A DNA stretch of 64,000 nucleotides from Chloroflexota bacterium (GTDB taxonomy: Bacteria > Chloroflexota > Anaerolineae > UBA4142): the NCBI GenBank assembly GCA_016219275.1, contig JACRBM010000101.1, positions 30,780 through 94,779 of the forward strand, in the 5' to 3' direction. Made by a program: the position numbers and the translations under genes. The notes beneath the pieces were generated by a model. The model was not told where the DNA came from. It did not search any database and saw only the letters and a program-made list of their open reading frames with translations. Positions 8,937 to 17,421 of the stretch are shown here, piece after piece. Position 1 is the first letter of the stretch, and every line of letters begins with the position of its first letter.

Positions 8937-8971
8937 GAGACCTGTCGGGTTTTGGAAACCTGACAGGTCTC
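8937..8971. repeat. Hairpin-forming inverted repeat
   Basis: GAGACCTGTCGGGTTT and AAACCTGACAGGTCTC flank a three-base loop. It lies immediately 3' of the D-aminoacylase gene. No T tract follows on the minus strand, so it is probably a dispersed palindrome or a processing hairpin rather than a terminator. Confidence 0.7.
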
Positions 8972-8994
8972 CCGTAAACGCAACCAGAATTTGT

Positions 8995-10569
8995 CTATGC
9001 GTAAAGCAGCGGCTTGAGCGCCGCGCCGGCTTGACTGCCGCGATATGCTCCGTTCGCAACCGCCACGCGCCCATTGACCAATACCCACTCAACGCCGCGC
9101 GGCGGCGTGCGACTCGCTTTGAATGTTGCGCCGTCGGCAATCGTGTCTGGATCGAAGACAACAATATCGGCGGCAAATCCATCGCGCAAAATTCCGCGCT
9201 CGCGCAGATTGAGACGGCTCGCGGTCAAGCCGGTCATTTTGAAAATCGCTTCTTCCAATCGCAAGACTGGATGATTTTTCACGTACTGGGAGATGACGCG
9301 CGGAAACGCGCCATATCCGCGCGGGTGCGGCTGTCCGCCGACCATCACGCCATCGCTGCAAACCATGCACGTCGGGTGACGAAACAACACTTCGTTGTCG
9401 GCTTCGCTCCCGCCTGCCGCGATCATCGTCGCGTTCAATTCCGTCGCGCGCACGAGTTGCACGACGAACTCGGTCGGCTGCATGCCAAGCGCGTGCGCGG
9501 CGCTCGTCACCGAAAATCCTTCCCAGTCGCCCAACGCAGTGTGCGGCGCGTTGCTCAAAATGTACGCCGACCAATCCAGGTTCCAACTTTTCATTTCGTC
9601 GGACATGCGTTGTTGCATTTCCGAATCGTTCAAACGCGCGAGCATCGCATCCGGTCCGCCGCTCTGCGCCCAGGGCGGCAACAGGACGAATAACGCGGTG
9701 CATCCTACCGTGTACGGATAGAGGTCGAAGGTCACGTCAATGCCGCGCGCGCGCGCGCGATCAATGCGTTCGAGCATCGCATACGCGAGCCCCCAGTTCG
9801 ACGGATCGGCGACGCGCAAGTGCGAGAGTTGCACCGCGACACCGCTACGGCGTCCGATCTCGATGGCTTCGTCTATCGCGTCCAAAAGTTTTGCGCCGTA
9901 CGACCGCAAGTGAATCGAAAGAATTCCGCCGGCGCGTGCGACCGGTTCGCACAGCGCGATCATTTCTTCCGTCGTCGCATGCGCGCACGGGATGTACGTC
10001 AACCCGGTCGAGATGCCGCCCGCGCCTTGCTCCAACTCGCGCCGGACGAGTTCTTGCATCACACGCAATTCCGACTCGGTCGCCGCACGCGCGTCCCAGC
10101 CCATCACCGTTGTTCGCACCGCACCGTGCGGAATTAGGTACACGACGTTCGCCGCGCGATGCACATAACGCTGGAGCAATTCGTGCGCTGACGTCCAATC
10201 CCAGGTCACATTCGCAAAATCGCCGTTCAACGCAATCAAGTAACGCCGCCACGCGTCGAGACCTTGCGCGTTCAGCGGCGCATACGCCAGCCCATCCTGT
10301 CCGACGACTTCGGTCGTGATTCCTTGCAGCAAACGCAAGTCCGTCCACTGGTCTGCGAGCAAGGTGATGTCGGCATGACTATGAATATCAATAAACCCAG
10401 GACAGACAACTTTATTGCGCGCGTCAATCTGCTGCGACGCGCCGATGGACTGTAACTGTCCGATTGCCGCGATTTGCCCATCGGTGATGCCGACATCGGC
10501 GTACCGCCAGGGCGCGCCCGTGCCATCAACTACTTTCCCGCCGGTGATGAGAATTTCAAACATAATCAT
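8995..10569 (-). CDS. D-aminoacylase (N-acyl-D-amino-acid deacylase) family amidohydrolase
   Basis: A 524-residue amidohydrolase-superfamily enzyme that hydrolyses N-acyl-D-amino acids. The first metal motif is GFIDIHSHAD, further ligands lie in SIHLRSYG and QLSHLR, and the catalytic aspartate is in CSDGVMVGG. Many characterised members have a metal-bridging Cys in an NCG motif after TTxxxG; here that segment reads VVGQDGLAYAP, so the cysteine is absent. The start overlaps the upstream Asp-box gene by 14 bases; an ATG at 10563 is an alternative. The context with M20, D-threonine-aldolase-like and ABC import genes points to uptake and breakdown of acylated D-amino acids. Confidence 0.9.
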   Translation of the reverse strand: MIMFEILITGGKVVDGTGAPWRYADVGITDGQIAAIGQLQSIGASQQIDARNKVVCPGFIDIHSHADITLLADQWTDLRLLQGITTEVVGQDGLAYAPLNAQGLDAWRRYLIALNGDFANVTWDWTSAHELLQRYVHRAANVVYLIPHGAVRTTVMGWDARAATESELRVMQELVRRELEQGAGGISTGLTYIPCAHATTEEMIALCEPVARAGGILSIHLRSYGAKLLDAIDEAIEIGRRSGVAVQLSHLRVADPSNWGLAYAMLERIDRARARGIDVTFDLYPYTVGCTALFVLLPPWAQSGGPDAMLARLNDSEMQQRMSDEMKSWNLDWSAYILSNAPHTALGDWEGFSVTSAAHALGMQPTEFVVQLVRATELNATMIAAGGSEADNEVLFRHPTCMVCSDGVMVGGQPHPRGYGAFPRVISQYVKNHPVLRLEEAIFKMTGLTASRLNLRERGILRDGFAADIVVFDPDTIADGATFKASRTPPRGVEWVLVNGRVAVANGAYRGSQAGAALKPLLYA

Positions 10570-11641
10570 CCAATCGCCAGCGCGTCGCGGCGATATGCCG
10601 AATGCCGTCCGCGCCGTGAAAATAGTACACGGTCACGAGTGTGCCGTCCACGAGTTGCGTCGTAGATGGATAACCCAGGTCGCGACTGCCGCCGTCGTCG
10701 CGCAAAATGTATTCGTGCGCGATGTCCCAGGTGTGCCCGCTGTCGTTGCTCACACACGCGCGCACGCCAAAAGGCGGACGACGATAACCGTACGCGCACA
10801 GCAAGCGTCCGTCTGCGAGTCGAATGATTTGCGCGGGATGCCCCCACATCGGCGTTGGACGCAGGTCAAGCCAGATGCGTCCGGCGTCCGGGGAAATCGC
10901 TTGATGCAGATATTGATAATTGCCCGGCTCGCCGCTCCGCAACATCGCGATCACAAATCCATCGCGCGTGAGCGCGAGCGCGGGTTCCTCGAAACTGATT
11001 TTGCCGGCGGGGTCGCGTGCGATGAGCGACGGCGCGCCCCAGCTATCGCCGCGATCCGTCGAGCGGACGACGTACGCGCGGCAGACATTACTTCCGGGGT
11101 CTGCGCCGTAAATGCCCATCAACAATGTTCCATCCGGCAATTCGAGTACCGCGTCCGAGGTTCCCGCGCGCGGCAGCGGCGCACTGTTCACGCGCGCCGG
11201 TTCGCGTTCCCAGGTCGCGCCGCCGTCGCGCGAGCGGATGATCCAGGGACCTTCGACATCGGACCACGAACCGTCGTACTGCTGTCGCGCGGGATACAGC
11301 AAGCGACTTTGCTCTTCGGCAGGCACGACGCGCCAACGGAAGAAATTGATCAGCAACGTACCGTCGCGCAGTTCGGCAATCGAGGGGTCTTGCTCGCCGC
11401 ATTCGGGGTCGAACGGCGCAAAGAGGTACGGCGCATCCCAGGTCGCGCCGCCATCGCGCGAACGCGCCAGCGCAATCCGCGCACCCTTGTCTACGTGATC
11501 GTACTTGCCGCGCCGCAATGCCTCGATACTGAAACCGCCGGCGCGCCGGAACGTCACGAGCAATTCGCCGTTCTTGCGCTGGGCAATCGCGGGAAAACAA
11601 CTGTAGGCGTTCGCGTCTTGGTAAACGATATAATGTTCCAT
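10556..11641 (-). CDS. Asp-box (BNR) six-bladed propeller protein, sialidase-like
   Basis: A 361-residue protein starting MEHYIVYQDANAY at 11641, six bases after the permease stop. It has five Asp-box motifs of type SxDxGxxW, for example SRDGGATW, SRDGGATW, STDRGDSW and SNDSGHTW, typical of sialidase-like beta-propellers. No FRIP arginine motif and no signal peptide were seen, so a secreted sialidase is unlikely and hydrolase activity is unproven. Many such BNR proteins of this length sit in sugar-catabolic operons. Its pairing here with an N-acetylneuraminate-lyase-like aldolase may hint at sialic-acid-like or other sugar-acid substrates. That link is inference. Confidence 0.82.
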   Translation of the reverse strand: MEHYIVYQDANAYSCFPAIAQRKNGELLVTFRRAGGFSIEALRRGKYDHVDKGARIALARSRDGGATWDAPYLFAPFDPECGEQDPSIAELRDGTLLINFFRWRVVPAEEQSRLLYPARQQYDGSWSDVEGPWIIRSRDGGATWEREPARVNSAPLPRAGTSDAVLELPDGTLLMGIYGADPGSNVCRAYVVRSTDRGDSWGAPSLIARDPAGKISFEEPALALTRDGFVIAMLRSGEPGNYQYLHQAISPDAGRIWLDLRPTPMWGHPAQIIRLADGRLLCAYGYRRPPFGVRACVSNDSGHTWDIAHEYILRDDGGSRDLGYPSTTQLVDGTLVTVYYFHGADGIRHIAATRWRLDDYV

Positions 11642-11646
11642 CGCGA

Positions 11647-12522
11647 TCAAATCATCCGTGGATCGAGCGCGTCGCGCAAACCATCGCCGACGAAATTCAC
11701 GCACAACACGGTCAACGCGATCATCGTGCCGGGCGGCACCCAGAGCCAGGGCATCCCGGCAAGAATCGAAAGTTTTTGCGCGTCGGTCAACATTTGCCCC
11801 CAACTCGGTTCCGGCGGCGGCACGCCCAATCCCAGGAAACTCAAACTCGCTTCGGTCAGGATCGCGCCCGCGATACCGAAGGTAGCGGCGACTGTAATGG
11901 GTCCCACGCAGTTGGGCAACAAGTGTCGCAGGATCAGACGACCGTTGGGAATACCGAGACAACGCGCCGCTGTGATGAATTCTTGTTCGCGCAACGAGAG
12001 AATCTGACCGCGCACCAAACGGCAAATGCTGGGCCATGCCAGCAGACCGATCACGACCATAATGTTCGTCAAGCCCGGACCGACGACGGCGACGACGGTG
12101 ATAATGATGATGAGTAAAGGAAAACACATGACGATGTCGGTCAAGCGCATGATAACCGTATCCACCCAGCCGCCGAAAAAACCGGCGAGCGAACCCAGGG
12201 TCGTGCCGATAGCGGTGTAGATGACGACCGCAACCAGTCCGACCGACAGTGACACGCGCGTCGCATAAATCAAGCGCGCCCAGACATCGCGCCCGAGTGC
12301 GTCTGTGCCGAGGAGATGCTCCGCGCTCGGTGGCATTTTCAGCGCCGAGTAATCCTGGTCGAACGGGTCGTGATTGGCAACGGCTGGCGCAAAGATCGCC
12401 GCGAGTGTGAGCACGACGATGAACCCCGCGCCGAAAATCGCCGGGCGATAGCGCAAGAATCGTCGTAGGGTGCGGCGCGCGATGCTGTCTTGAGTTAGTC
12501 GAACGGTGGAATCCACTGCCAT
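11647..12522 (-). CDS. ABC transporter permease, DppC/OppC type
   Basis: A 291-residue inner-membrane permease of the peptide/nickel/sugar-oligomer importer class. It has an N-terminal transmembrane segment (AIFGAGFIVVLTLAAIFAP), an OppC_N-type opening, then the permease domain with the EAA-loop region AARCLGIPNGRLILRHLLPN. It follows the DppB-type gene by 10 bases and forms the heterodimeric channel with it. No cognate ATPase gene is present in the visible operon. Confidence 0.93.
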   Translation of the reverse strand: MAVDSTVRLTQDSIARRTLRRFLRYRPAIFGAGFIVVLTLAAIFAPAVANHDPFDQDYSALKMPPSAEHLLGTDALGRDVWARLIYATRVSLSVGLVAVVIYTAIGTTLGSLAGFFGGWVDTVIMRLTDIVMCFPLLIIIITVVAVVGPGLTNIMVVIGLLAWPSICRLVRGQILSLREQEFITAARCLGIPNGRLILRHLLPNCVGPITVAATFGIAGAILTEASLSFLGLGVPPPEPSWGQMLTDAQKLSILAGMPWLWVPPGTMIALTVLCVNFVGDGLRDALDPRMI

Positions 12523-12532
12523 CGAGCGTACC

Positions 12533-13492
12533 TCACTCTAAACGAATTCGCGGATCGGCAACGGCATAGCAAATGTCGGCGAGCAGATTCGCAAGCAAGA
12601 CCAGAATACCGGAAATCATATTCAACGCCATCAGTAACGTGTAATCGCTATTCATCACTGCCCAGATATTTAATCGCCCCATTCCTTCCCAGTGAAAAAT
12701 CTCTTCGACGATGACTGAGCCGGCGAAGAGCGTGGGCAAACGTAAGCCGATCACCGTGATCAACGGGATCAACGCGTTGGGAAAAGCATGGCGCATGATC
12801 ACAAAACTATTCTTGAGACCTTTGCCGCGCGCGGTAGTGACGTACTCTTGGCGGAGAACTTCGAGCATCGAGGAGCGCGCGTAGCGGACGAGCGGCGCGG
12901 CGCTGCCGATTCCCAGGACGGCAACCGGCATAATCATGTAGCGCAGTTCGTCGAGGAACGAGGATTCTTGTCCCAGGGTCCGCATCCCAGAGGTTGGCAG
13001 CCAGTGCAAGGTCAACGCGAAAATGTAAATGAGACCCAGGGAAAGAAAAAAGCCGGGCACACTGACCGCCGAGAAAGAAAAGAACGTCGTCAGATAATCA
13101 ATCCAGGAGTACTGTTTCACCGCGGCGAGAACGCCAATGCCAATGCCGATGACGACGCTGACCAAGAGCGCGAGGAACGTCAACTTGAGCGTTGGCACGA
13201 TCCGTTGCCCGATCAATTCGATCACCGGTTTGTGCGTGATCAACGAATAACCCAGGTCGCCGCGCACGACGCGCCCGAGCCACAAAACGTACTGCACCGG
13301 CAACGGCTGATCGAGTCCCAAACGCGCCCGTTCGCGCGCGATCAATTCCGTCGTGAAACTGCCTTGCGTCGGATCAATCATCCCCATCACAGGGTCGCCC
13401 GGCGCAAAATTGATCAGAACGAACACGATGACCGTGATGCCGAAAAGAACCGGAATCGAAATGAGAACGCGCCGCAGAATATAAACCCCCAT
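12533..13492 (-). CDS. ABC transporter permease, DppB/OppB type
   Basis: A 319-residue membrane permease with the typical start MGVYILRRVLISIPVLFGIT and about six hydrophobic segments. The coupling-loop region reads TTARGKGLKNSFVIMRHAFP. It sits between the isomerase and the DppC-type gene with 8- and 10-base spacers, indicating one transcript. With the lipoprotein encoded upstream it would import oligopeptides, glycosides or other small organic solutes. Confidence 0.93.
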   Translation of the reverse strand: MGVYILRRVLISIPVLFGITVIVFVLINFAPGDPVMGMIDPTQGSFTTELIARERARLGLDQPLPVQYVLWLGRVVRGDLGYSLITHKPVIELIGQRIVPTLKLTFLALLVSVVIGIGIGVLAAVKQYSWIDYLTTFFSFSAVSVPGFFLSLGLIYIFALTLHWLPTSGMRTLGQESSFLDELRYMIMPVAVLGIGSAAPLVRYARSSMLEVLRQEYVTTARGKGLKNSFVIMRHAFPNALIPLITVIGLRLPTLFAGSVIVEEIFHWEGMGRLNIWAVMNSDYTLLMALNMISGILVLLANLLADICYAVADPRIRLE

Positions 13493-13500
13493 CGTTCTGC

Positions 13501-14265
13501 CTATCTGAGACCGACTTGGCGCAAGAATGCTCTCGACTGCAACGCAGTTTGCAGTGGATTGTACGGTTGAATCTCAAAGACCGCCGTGCCCTGGAAATTG
13601 ATTTCTTCCAATGTCGCGACGAGCAACTTCCAATCCGTCGCGGGAATCCCTCCCGCGCCCGGCGTGTAATGATCCACGCCCGTGCCCGGCAAGCGCACGC
13701 CGACCAGGGGTTCCGTCTCGAGGTCTTGAATGTGCAGGTGAATCAACCTGGATTTCATCGCGTCAAGAAATTTCCGCATCGGTTCGGTGGTCAGGTAAAC
13801 GTGACCCACGTCCAGGCAAGCGTACAATCCTTCGATGCGTTCAAGCGCCCGCGCGATAAACGGCAGTTGTCCATTCTCCAACGCGAGTTTGACGCCGCGT
13901 GCGCGCGCGTACGCGACGATTTGATGCGCGAGCGCTTCGTCCAATTCGCGTGTGCCCGACGCATACAAATCGTTGGGGTGTAGCACGATGACTGGCGCGC
14001 GCAATTCTGCCGCCGCATCAATTTGCTTTTTGTGCAACTCGAACGTGTTGACGACGGCGGTATGCAAACTCACGCGCATACCTTGTAGGGTGGACTTGAG
14101 ACGTTTGCAACCCACGTCGCTGTACAAATCGTTTTCATCGCGCCACGCGCCCCAGAGCTCGATGCCGTACCCTTGTTCACGCACGAGCGCGAGGATTCGT
14201 TCCAAACTCGGCGCGTTGGCATAGTGGGTGTAATTCCAAAGACTGATCGAGTAATCAATCTGCAT
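13501..14265 (-). CDS. Sugar phosphate isomerase/epimerase-like TIM-barrel protein
   Basis: A 254-residue protein of the xylose-isomerase-like TIM-barrel superfamily (AP endonuclease 2 fold). Conserved elements are GIELWGAW near the N-terminus, LALENGQ and CLDVGHVYL in the middle and LIHLHIQD and VFEIQPYN near the end, giving the usual Glu, His and Asp metal-ligand pattern. It lies between the binding-protein and permease genes. It is probably an isomerase or epimerase acting on the imported compound; the substrate is unknown. Confidence 0.87.
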   Translation of the reverse strand: MQIDYSISLWNYTHYANAPSLERILALVREQGYGIELWGAWRDENDLYSDVGCKRLKSTLQGMRVSLHTAVVNTFELHKKQIDAAAELRAPVIVLHPNDLYASGTRELDEALAHQIVAYARARGVKLALENGQLPFIARALERIEGLYACLDVGHVYLTTEPMRKFLDAMKSRLIHLHIQDLETEPLVGVRLPGTGVDHYTPGAGGIPATDWKLLVATLEEINFQGTAVFEIQPYNPLQTALQSRAFLRQVGLR

Positions 14266-14280
14266 GGTGATTTTCCGCGT

Positions 14281-14315
14281 GACCTGGAAGGCGTGCCCGC
14301 AACGCCTTCCAGGTC
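14281..14315 (-). terminator. Intercistronic hairpin after the binding-protein gene
   Basis: GACCTGGAAGGCGT pairs perfectly with ACGCCTTCCAGGTC around a seven-base loop, in the 61-bp gap between the substrate-binding-protein gene and the isomerase gene. No T tract follows, so it may stabilise the upstream mRNA or cause partial termination, which would raise binding-protein expression over the permeases. Confidence 0.6.
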
Positions 14316-14326
14316 CGATTGTCCAC

Positions 14327-16153
14327 TTATTTTTGGAACGACCACGCGCTGATATTCCAAGTCAAGTAACCTGGGTCGGCGCTTGGTTTCAAACCCCTCA
14401 AGCCCTTGTTCACGCCGACGAACGCGTTGGGCGTAAAGAGGAACAGACTCGGCAGTTCTTCATTGAGCAGCGCGCTGGCTTCCCAATAAATTTTCTGACG
14501 ATCCTCCACTTTGCTCGTCGCGACACCTTTCTTGATCAGATCATCGAACTTGGGATTGCAGAATCCCATGACCAACTCTGCCCAGCCAGCGGTGCAAGTG
14601 TAATAGAGTGAGCTGACACTGGGATCCGCGCCAAAGCGACCGCCGGCATTACGAATCAGATCGCCTTCGCCGTCAATCGCGGCTTGCAAGAATGCGGCGC
14701 TCGTCACAAGTTTGATGTCCAGGCGAATGCCTACTTTCGATAACTGCTGTTGCAAGACTTCGCCTAGTTTGCGCGCCTCTTCGCTCGTGTTCGAAAGATA
14801 GACGAGTGTGATCGGCTTGCCTTCCCAGGTCGCGATGTCTTTCTCAAACACGACGCCGGCATCTTTCATCAATGACTTGGCTTTGTCCAGATTCAAGTCG
14901 TACTTGTTGAGGTTGGGATTGACCGCCCAATCGGGACCAAAGATCGAACTGTAGATCGGCGCGGCTTCGCCGCCAGCGACGACCTGGATGACCGCTTTTT
15001 TGTCCACGGCAAAATCGAGCGCCTGGCGGAATCGTTTGTCGAGCAAATACGGCTTGGGGACGCGGGTGATCGTTGCGTACCCTTTGCCGCCCAGGTCTTT
15101 CGATTTCATCAACGCGGCAAGTTGGTCTTTGTTGCGCGCGTCAATATGGACGACATAGTAACCGATGCCCTTGACCGGCATGACTTCGATATGCGCGAGA
15201 TTACGAAAACGCGCGATTTCTTCCGCCGGAATCGTCGCCAGATGTAATTCGCCGGCTTCGAGTTGAGCAAGCATCGTCGCGGTCTGTTCAAACAACTTGA
15301 TGTAAACTTCGTCGAGGTTCGCGGATGTGCCCCAGTAATTCGCCTTCTTCTTCAACTGGATATACTGCCCTGGCTCGTACTTGACGAAATCGAATGGACC
15401 GGACGTGACCGTCGGCGCATCCACGTACGCATGTTTTTCGATTTCTTTGGGATCAACCTTTCCCAGGATGTGCGAAGGTAAGATTCCCAGGTAGGTGTTA
15501 AACAAAAACGACGCGTTCGGCTCTTTGAGTTCAAAACGAATGGTCTGGTCGTCTATGACTTTGATGCCTTCGACCTCTTTGACCGTACCTTTTTGATGAT
15601 CCGATGCGCCTTTGATGCTGGAGAAATTGTTTGCCCACGCCGATGCGCCAATTGCCGGATCAAGCGCGAGTTTGAATGTGAACGCCACATCCTTGGCAGT
15701 CAGCGGCGTGCCGTCGCTCCACTTGGCTTCCTTCGGCAACGTGAATGTATAGATCGTCGCGTCCGCATTCACGTCAATCTTGGTTGCCAAATGTGGAATC
15801 GGTTGCACCTTGTCATCGAACCAGGTCAGCGCGGGGAGAATCAGTGGGAAGGACAAGAATTGTGGGTTGCTAGTCAACCAAATCGGATTATAGTGCTTGC
15901 CGGTCATACCACCAGAACCGATAAAAACGGGACCGGTCGTTTTGATGGGTGGCGGTACGGGAGTCGGGGTAACGACGACCCGCACAGTCTCTTTCACCGG
16001 AACGGCAACCGTTTCCTTGACGGTTACAGCAACAGTCTCTTTCACTACGACCGTCTCTTTGACTGGGGCGGGCGCGGGGGCTGGGGCGCACGCGATCAGA
16101 ATAGAAAGCAAAATCATCCCCAGGATCAACGCCATTGCAGATTTGTGTAACAT
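14327..16153 (-). CDS. ABC transporter substrate-binding lipoprotein, family 5
   Basis: A 608-residue extracytoplasmic solute-binding protein (SBP_bac_5, DppA/OppA class). The start at 16153 has a GGAGG site six bases upstream; an ATG at 16159 touches that site directly. The signal peptide MLHKSAMALILGMILLSILI ends in lipobox LIAC, so the mature protein is lipid-anchored. A Pro/Ala stretch and Val/Lys/Glu/Thr repeats form a spacer before the binding domain, which contains the family segment DGTPLTAKDVAFTFKLALDP. It is the first transport gene after iclR and presumably delivers substrate to the two permeases. Confidence 0.93.
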   Translation of the reverse strand: MLHKSAMALILGMILLSILIACAPAPAPAPVKETVVVKETVAVTVKETVAVPVKETVRVVVTPTPVPPPIKTTGPVFIGSGGMTGKHYNPIWLTSNPQFLSFPLILPALTWFDDKVQPIPHLATKIDVNADATIYTFTLPKEAKWSDGTPLTAKDVAFTFKLALDPAIGASAWANNFSSIKGASDHQKGTVKEVEGIKVIDDQTIRFELKEPNASFLFNTYLGILPSHILGKVDPKEIEKHAYVDAPTVTSGPFDFVKYEPGQYIQLKKKANYWGTSANLDEVYIKLFEQTATMLAQLEAGELHLATIPAEEIARFRNLAHIEVMPVKGIGYYVVHIDARNKDQLAALMKSKDLGGKGYATITRVPKPYLLDKRFRQALDFAVDKKAVIQVVAGGEAAPIYSSIFGPDWAVNPNLNKYDLNLDKAKSLMKDAGVVFEKDIATWEGKPITLVYLSNTSEEARKLGEVLQQQLSKVGIRLDIKLVTSAAFLQAAIDGEGDLIRNAGGRFGADPSVSSLYYTCTAGWAELVMGFCNPKFDDLIKKGVATSKVEDRQKIYWEASALLNEELPSLFLFTPNAFVGVNKGLRGLKPSADPGYLTWNISAWSFQK

Positions 16154-16226
16154 CTTCATCCTCCATTTGCTTTTTCCTGAAAGTTCTGCCCAATCTGAAA
16201 TAAGATACATCCACGCTTTGTTTAGA

Positions 16227-17069
16227 TCACCTCCCTTTGCGACCACGCACCGCGGCTGTGAATCGCGACGAGGCGCGGTTACTCTGAGCTTGCCAGCCAA
16301 GTCGTTGAGAAATTTGGAGGGCGCTCTCTTTGAGCTGGTGCGCCATATCGGACATGGTGTCCGATGTGAATCGCGGACTGGGACCTGAGAGACTCATCGC
16401 CGCCGCAACTTGCCCCAAGTGATTGTAGATCGGCACCGCAATGCAACAAACGCCGATGCCGCCCTCCTGATTATCCAGCGCATAACCATTCTCACGTACC
16501 TGCTTCAAATTTCGAAGCAAGGCATCGGGGTTCGTGATCGTGTTGGGCGCGAGCGCGGGCATCCCGCGTTGTTTCAGAATGGCGAGGATTTCCTCGGAAG
16601 GCAACGCGGCGATGAGCGCCTTGCCCAATGCGGAGCAGTGCACATAATGACGATAACCGATAATCGGGTTATAGCGCATCGGCGCGAGTGGGTCGGTCGT
16701 CGCGATGTAAACGACCTGTCCCTGGTCGAAGATTGCCAGATTGCAGGACATGCCATAGTGTTCGGTGAGGTGTTCCATAAATGAGCGCGCCAGATGTTCC
16801 ACGGACACGTGTGCGAGGAAAATGCTGCCGAGTTCGAAGGCGCGAATACCGACTCGATATTTTTGTCCGTCCGGGGTACGTTCGATAAAGCGCGCGGTTT
16901 CGAGAACGGCGAGGAAACGAAAAACGCTCGGCTTGGGCAAGCCGGTCAGTTCGCAAATTTCGGGGAGGGAGAGCTCCGGTTTGCGAAGCGAAAAGCATTG
17001 CAAGATGCTGAAAACCCGATCCACCGATTGGACCTGATAGGTTTTCTTGTTGTTTGTTTTCGTAGTCAT
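16227..17069 (-). CDS. IclR family transcriptional regulator
   Basis: A 280-residue regulator with the N-terminal winged helix-turn-helix (SVDRVFSILQCFS, LPEICELTGLPKPSVFRFLA, about residues 14-60) and the C-terminal effector-binding domain (RYNPIIGYRHYVHCSALGKA, EGGIGVCCIAVPIYNHLG). It is the first gene of the long catabolic operon. ATTTCA/TGAAAT half-sites overlap its predicted transcription start, so autoregulation and control of the whole operon are likely. The ligand is presumably the imported compound or an intermediate. Confidence 0.93.
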   Translation of the reverse strand: MTTKTNNKKTYQVQSVDRVFSILQCFSLRKPELSLPEICELTGLPKPSVFRFLAVLETARFIERTPDGQKYRVGIRAFELGSIFLAHVSVEHLARSFMEHLTEHYGMSCNLAIFDQGQVVYIATTDPLAPMRYNPIIGYRHYVHCSALGKALIAALPSEEILAILKQRGMPALAPNTITNPDALLRNLKQVRENGYALDNQEGGIGVCCIAVPIYNHLGQVAAAMSLSGPSPRFTSDTMSDMAHQLKESALQISQRLGWQAQSNRASSRFTAAVRGRKGR

Positions 17070-17092
17070 CTTTGACTTGGGTAGATTGCTTT

Positions 17093-17118
17093 ATTTCACA
17101 TTATGAAATCATATTTCA
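17093..17118. promoter_or_regulatory. Candidate IclR operator
   Basis: Three half-sites in alternating orientation: ATTTCA (17093-17098), TGAAAT (17104-17109) and ATTTCA (17113-17118). The first pair is a perfect inverted repeat with a 5-bp spacer, similar in form to KdgR-type IclR boxes. It covers the predicted start of the iclR transcript, so bound protein should repress. Confidence 0.6.
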
Positions 17119-17123
17119 GTACT

Positions 17124-17152
17124 ATTATATTCCGAGATCCGCGTGCCGTCAA
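17124..17152 (-). promoter_or_regulatory. Sigma-70-type promoter for the iclR-led operon
   Basis: Reading on the minus strand, TTGACG (17152-17147), a 17-bp spacer and TATAAT (17129-17124). Transcription would start near 17117, inside the operator, about 48 bases before the iclR ATG. The rest of the 17070-17421 gap holds no convincing plus-strand promoter for the cyclase gene. Confidence 0.75.
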
Positions 17153-17421
17153 ATTGCCAAACGACCCTCAATGACAGTATCGAGTGGCGTCACGAGAAAA
17201 TGTTACCGAAAGGCGACCCATTGACAGGGGAGTTACTTTACCTGAACGCCCCACCCTGATCGCGTTTCTGCTCTTTATTCTTGTCGGTGGGCGAACAACT
17301 CCCTCCAGACTGCGATGGCAATCGGGGCGAAGTGAGTTTGAAGGCGTAGAATCCGCGCACCCCATTGACAACACGCCTATCAAAGGTACAATCCCAGTTG
17401 GAAAACTGGAACGTGCCCTTT

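Noticed and set aside
11642..12127. Long N-terminal extension of the Asp-box protein into the permease gene
   Set aside because: The upstream part is out-of-frame antiparallel to permease coding sequence; ATG 11641 gives the normal protein start.
17220..17250. TTGACA at about 17215-17220 as a -35 for the cyclase gene
   Set aside because: No acceptable -10 hexamer lies 15-19 bases downstream.
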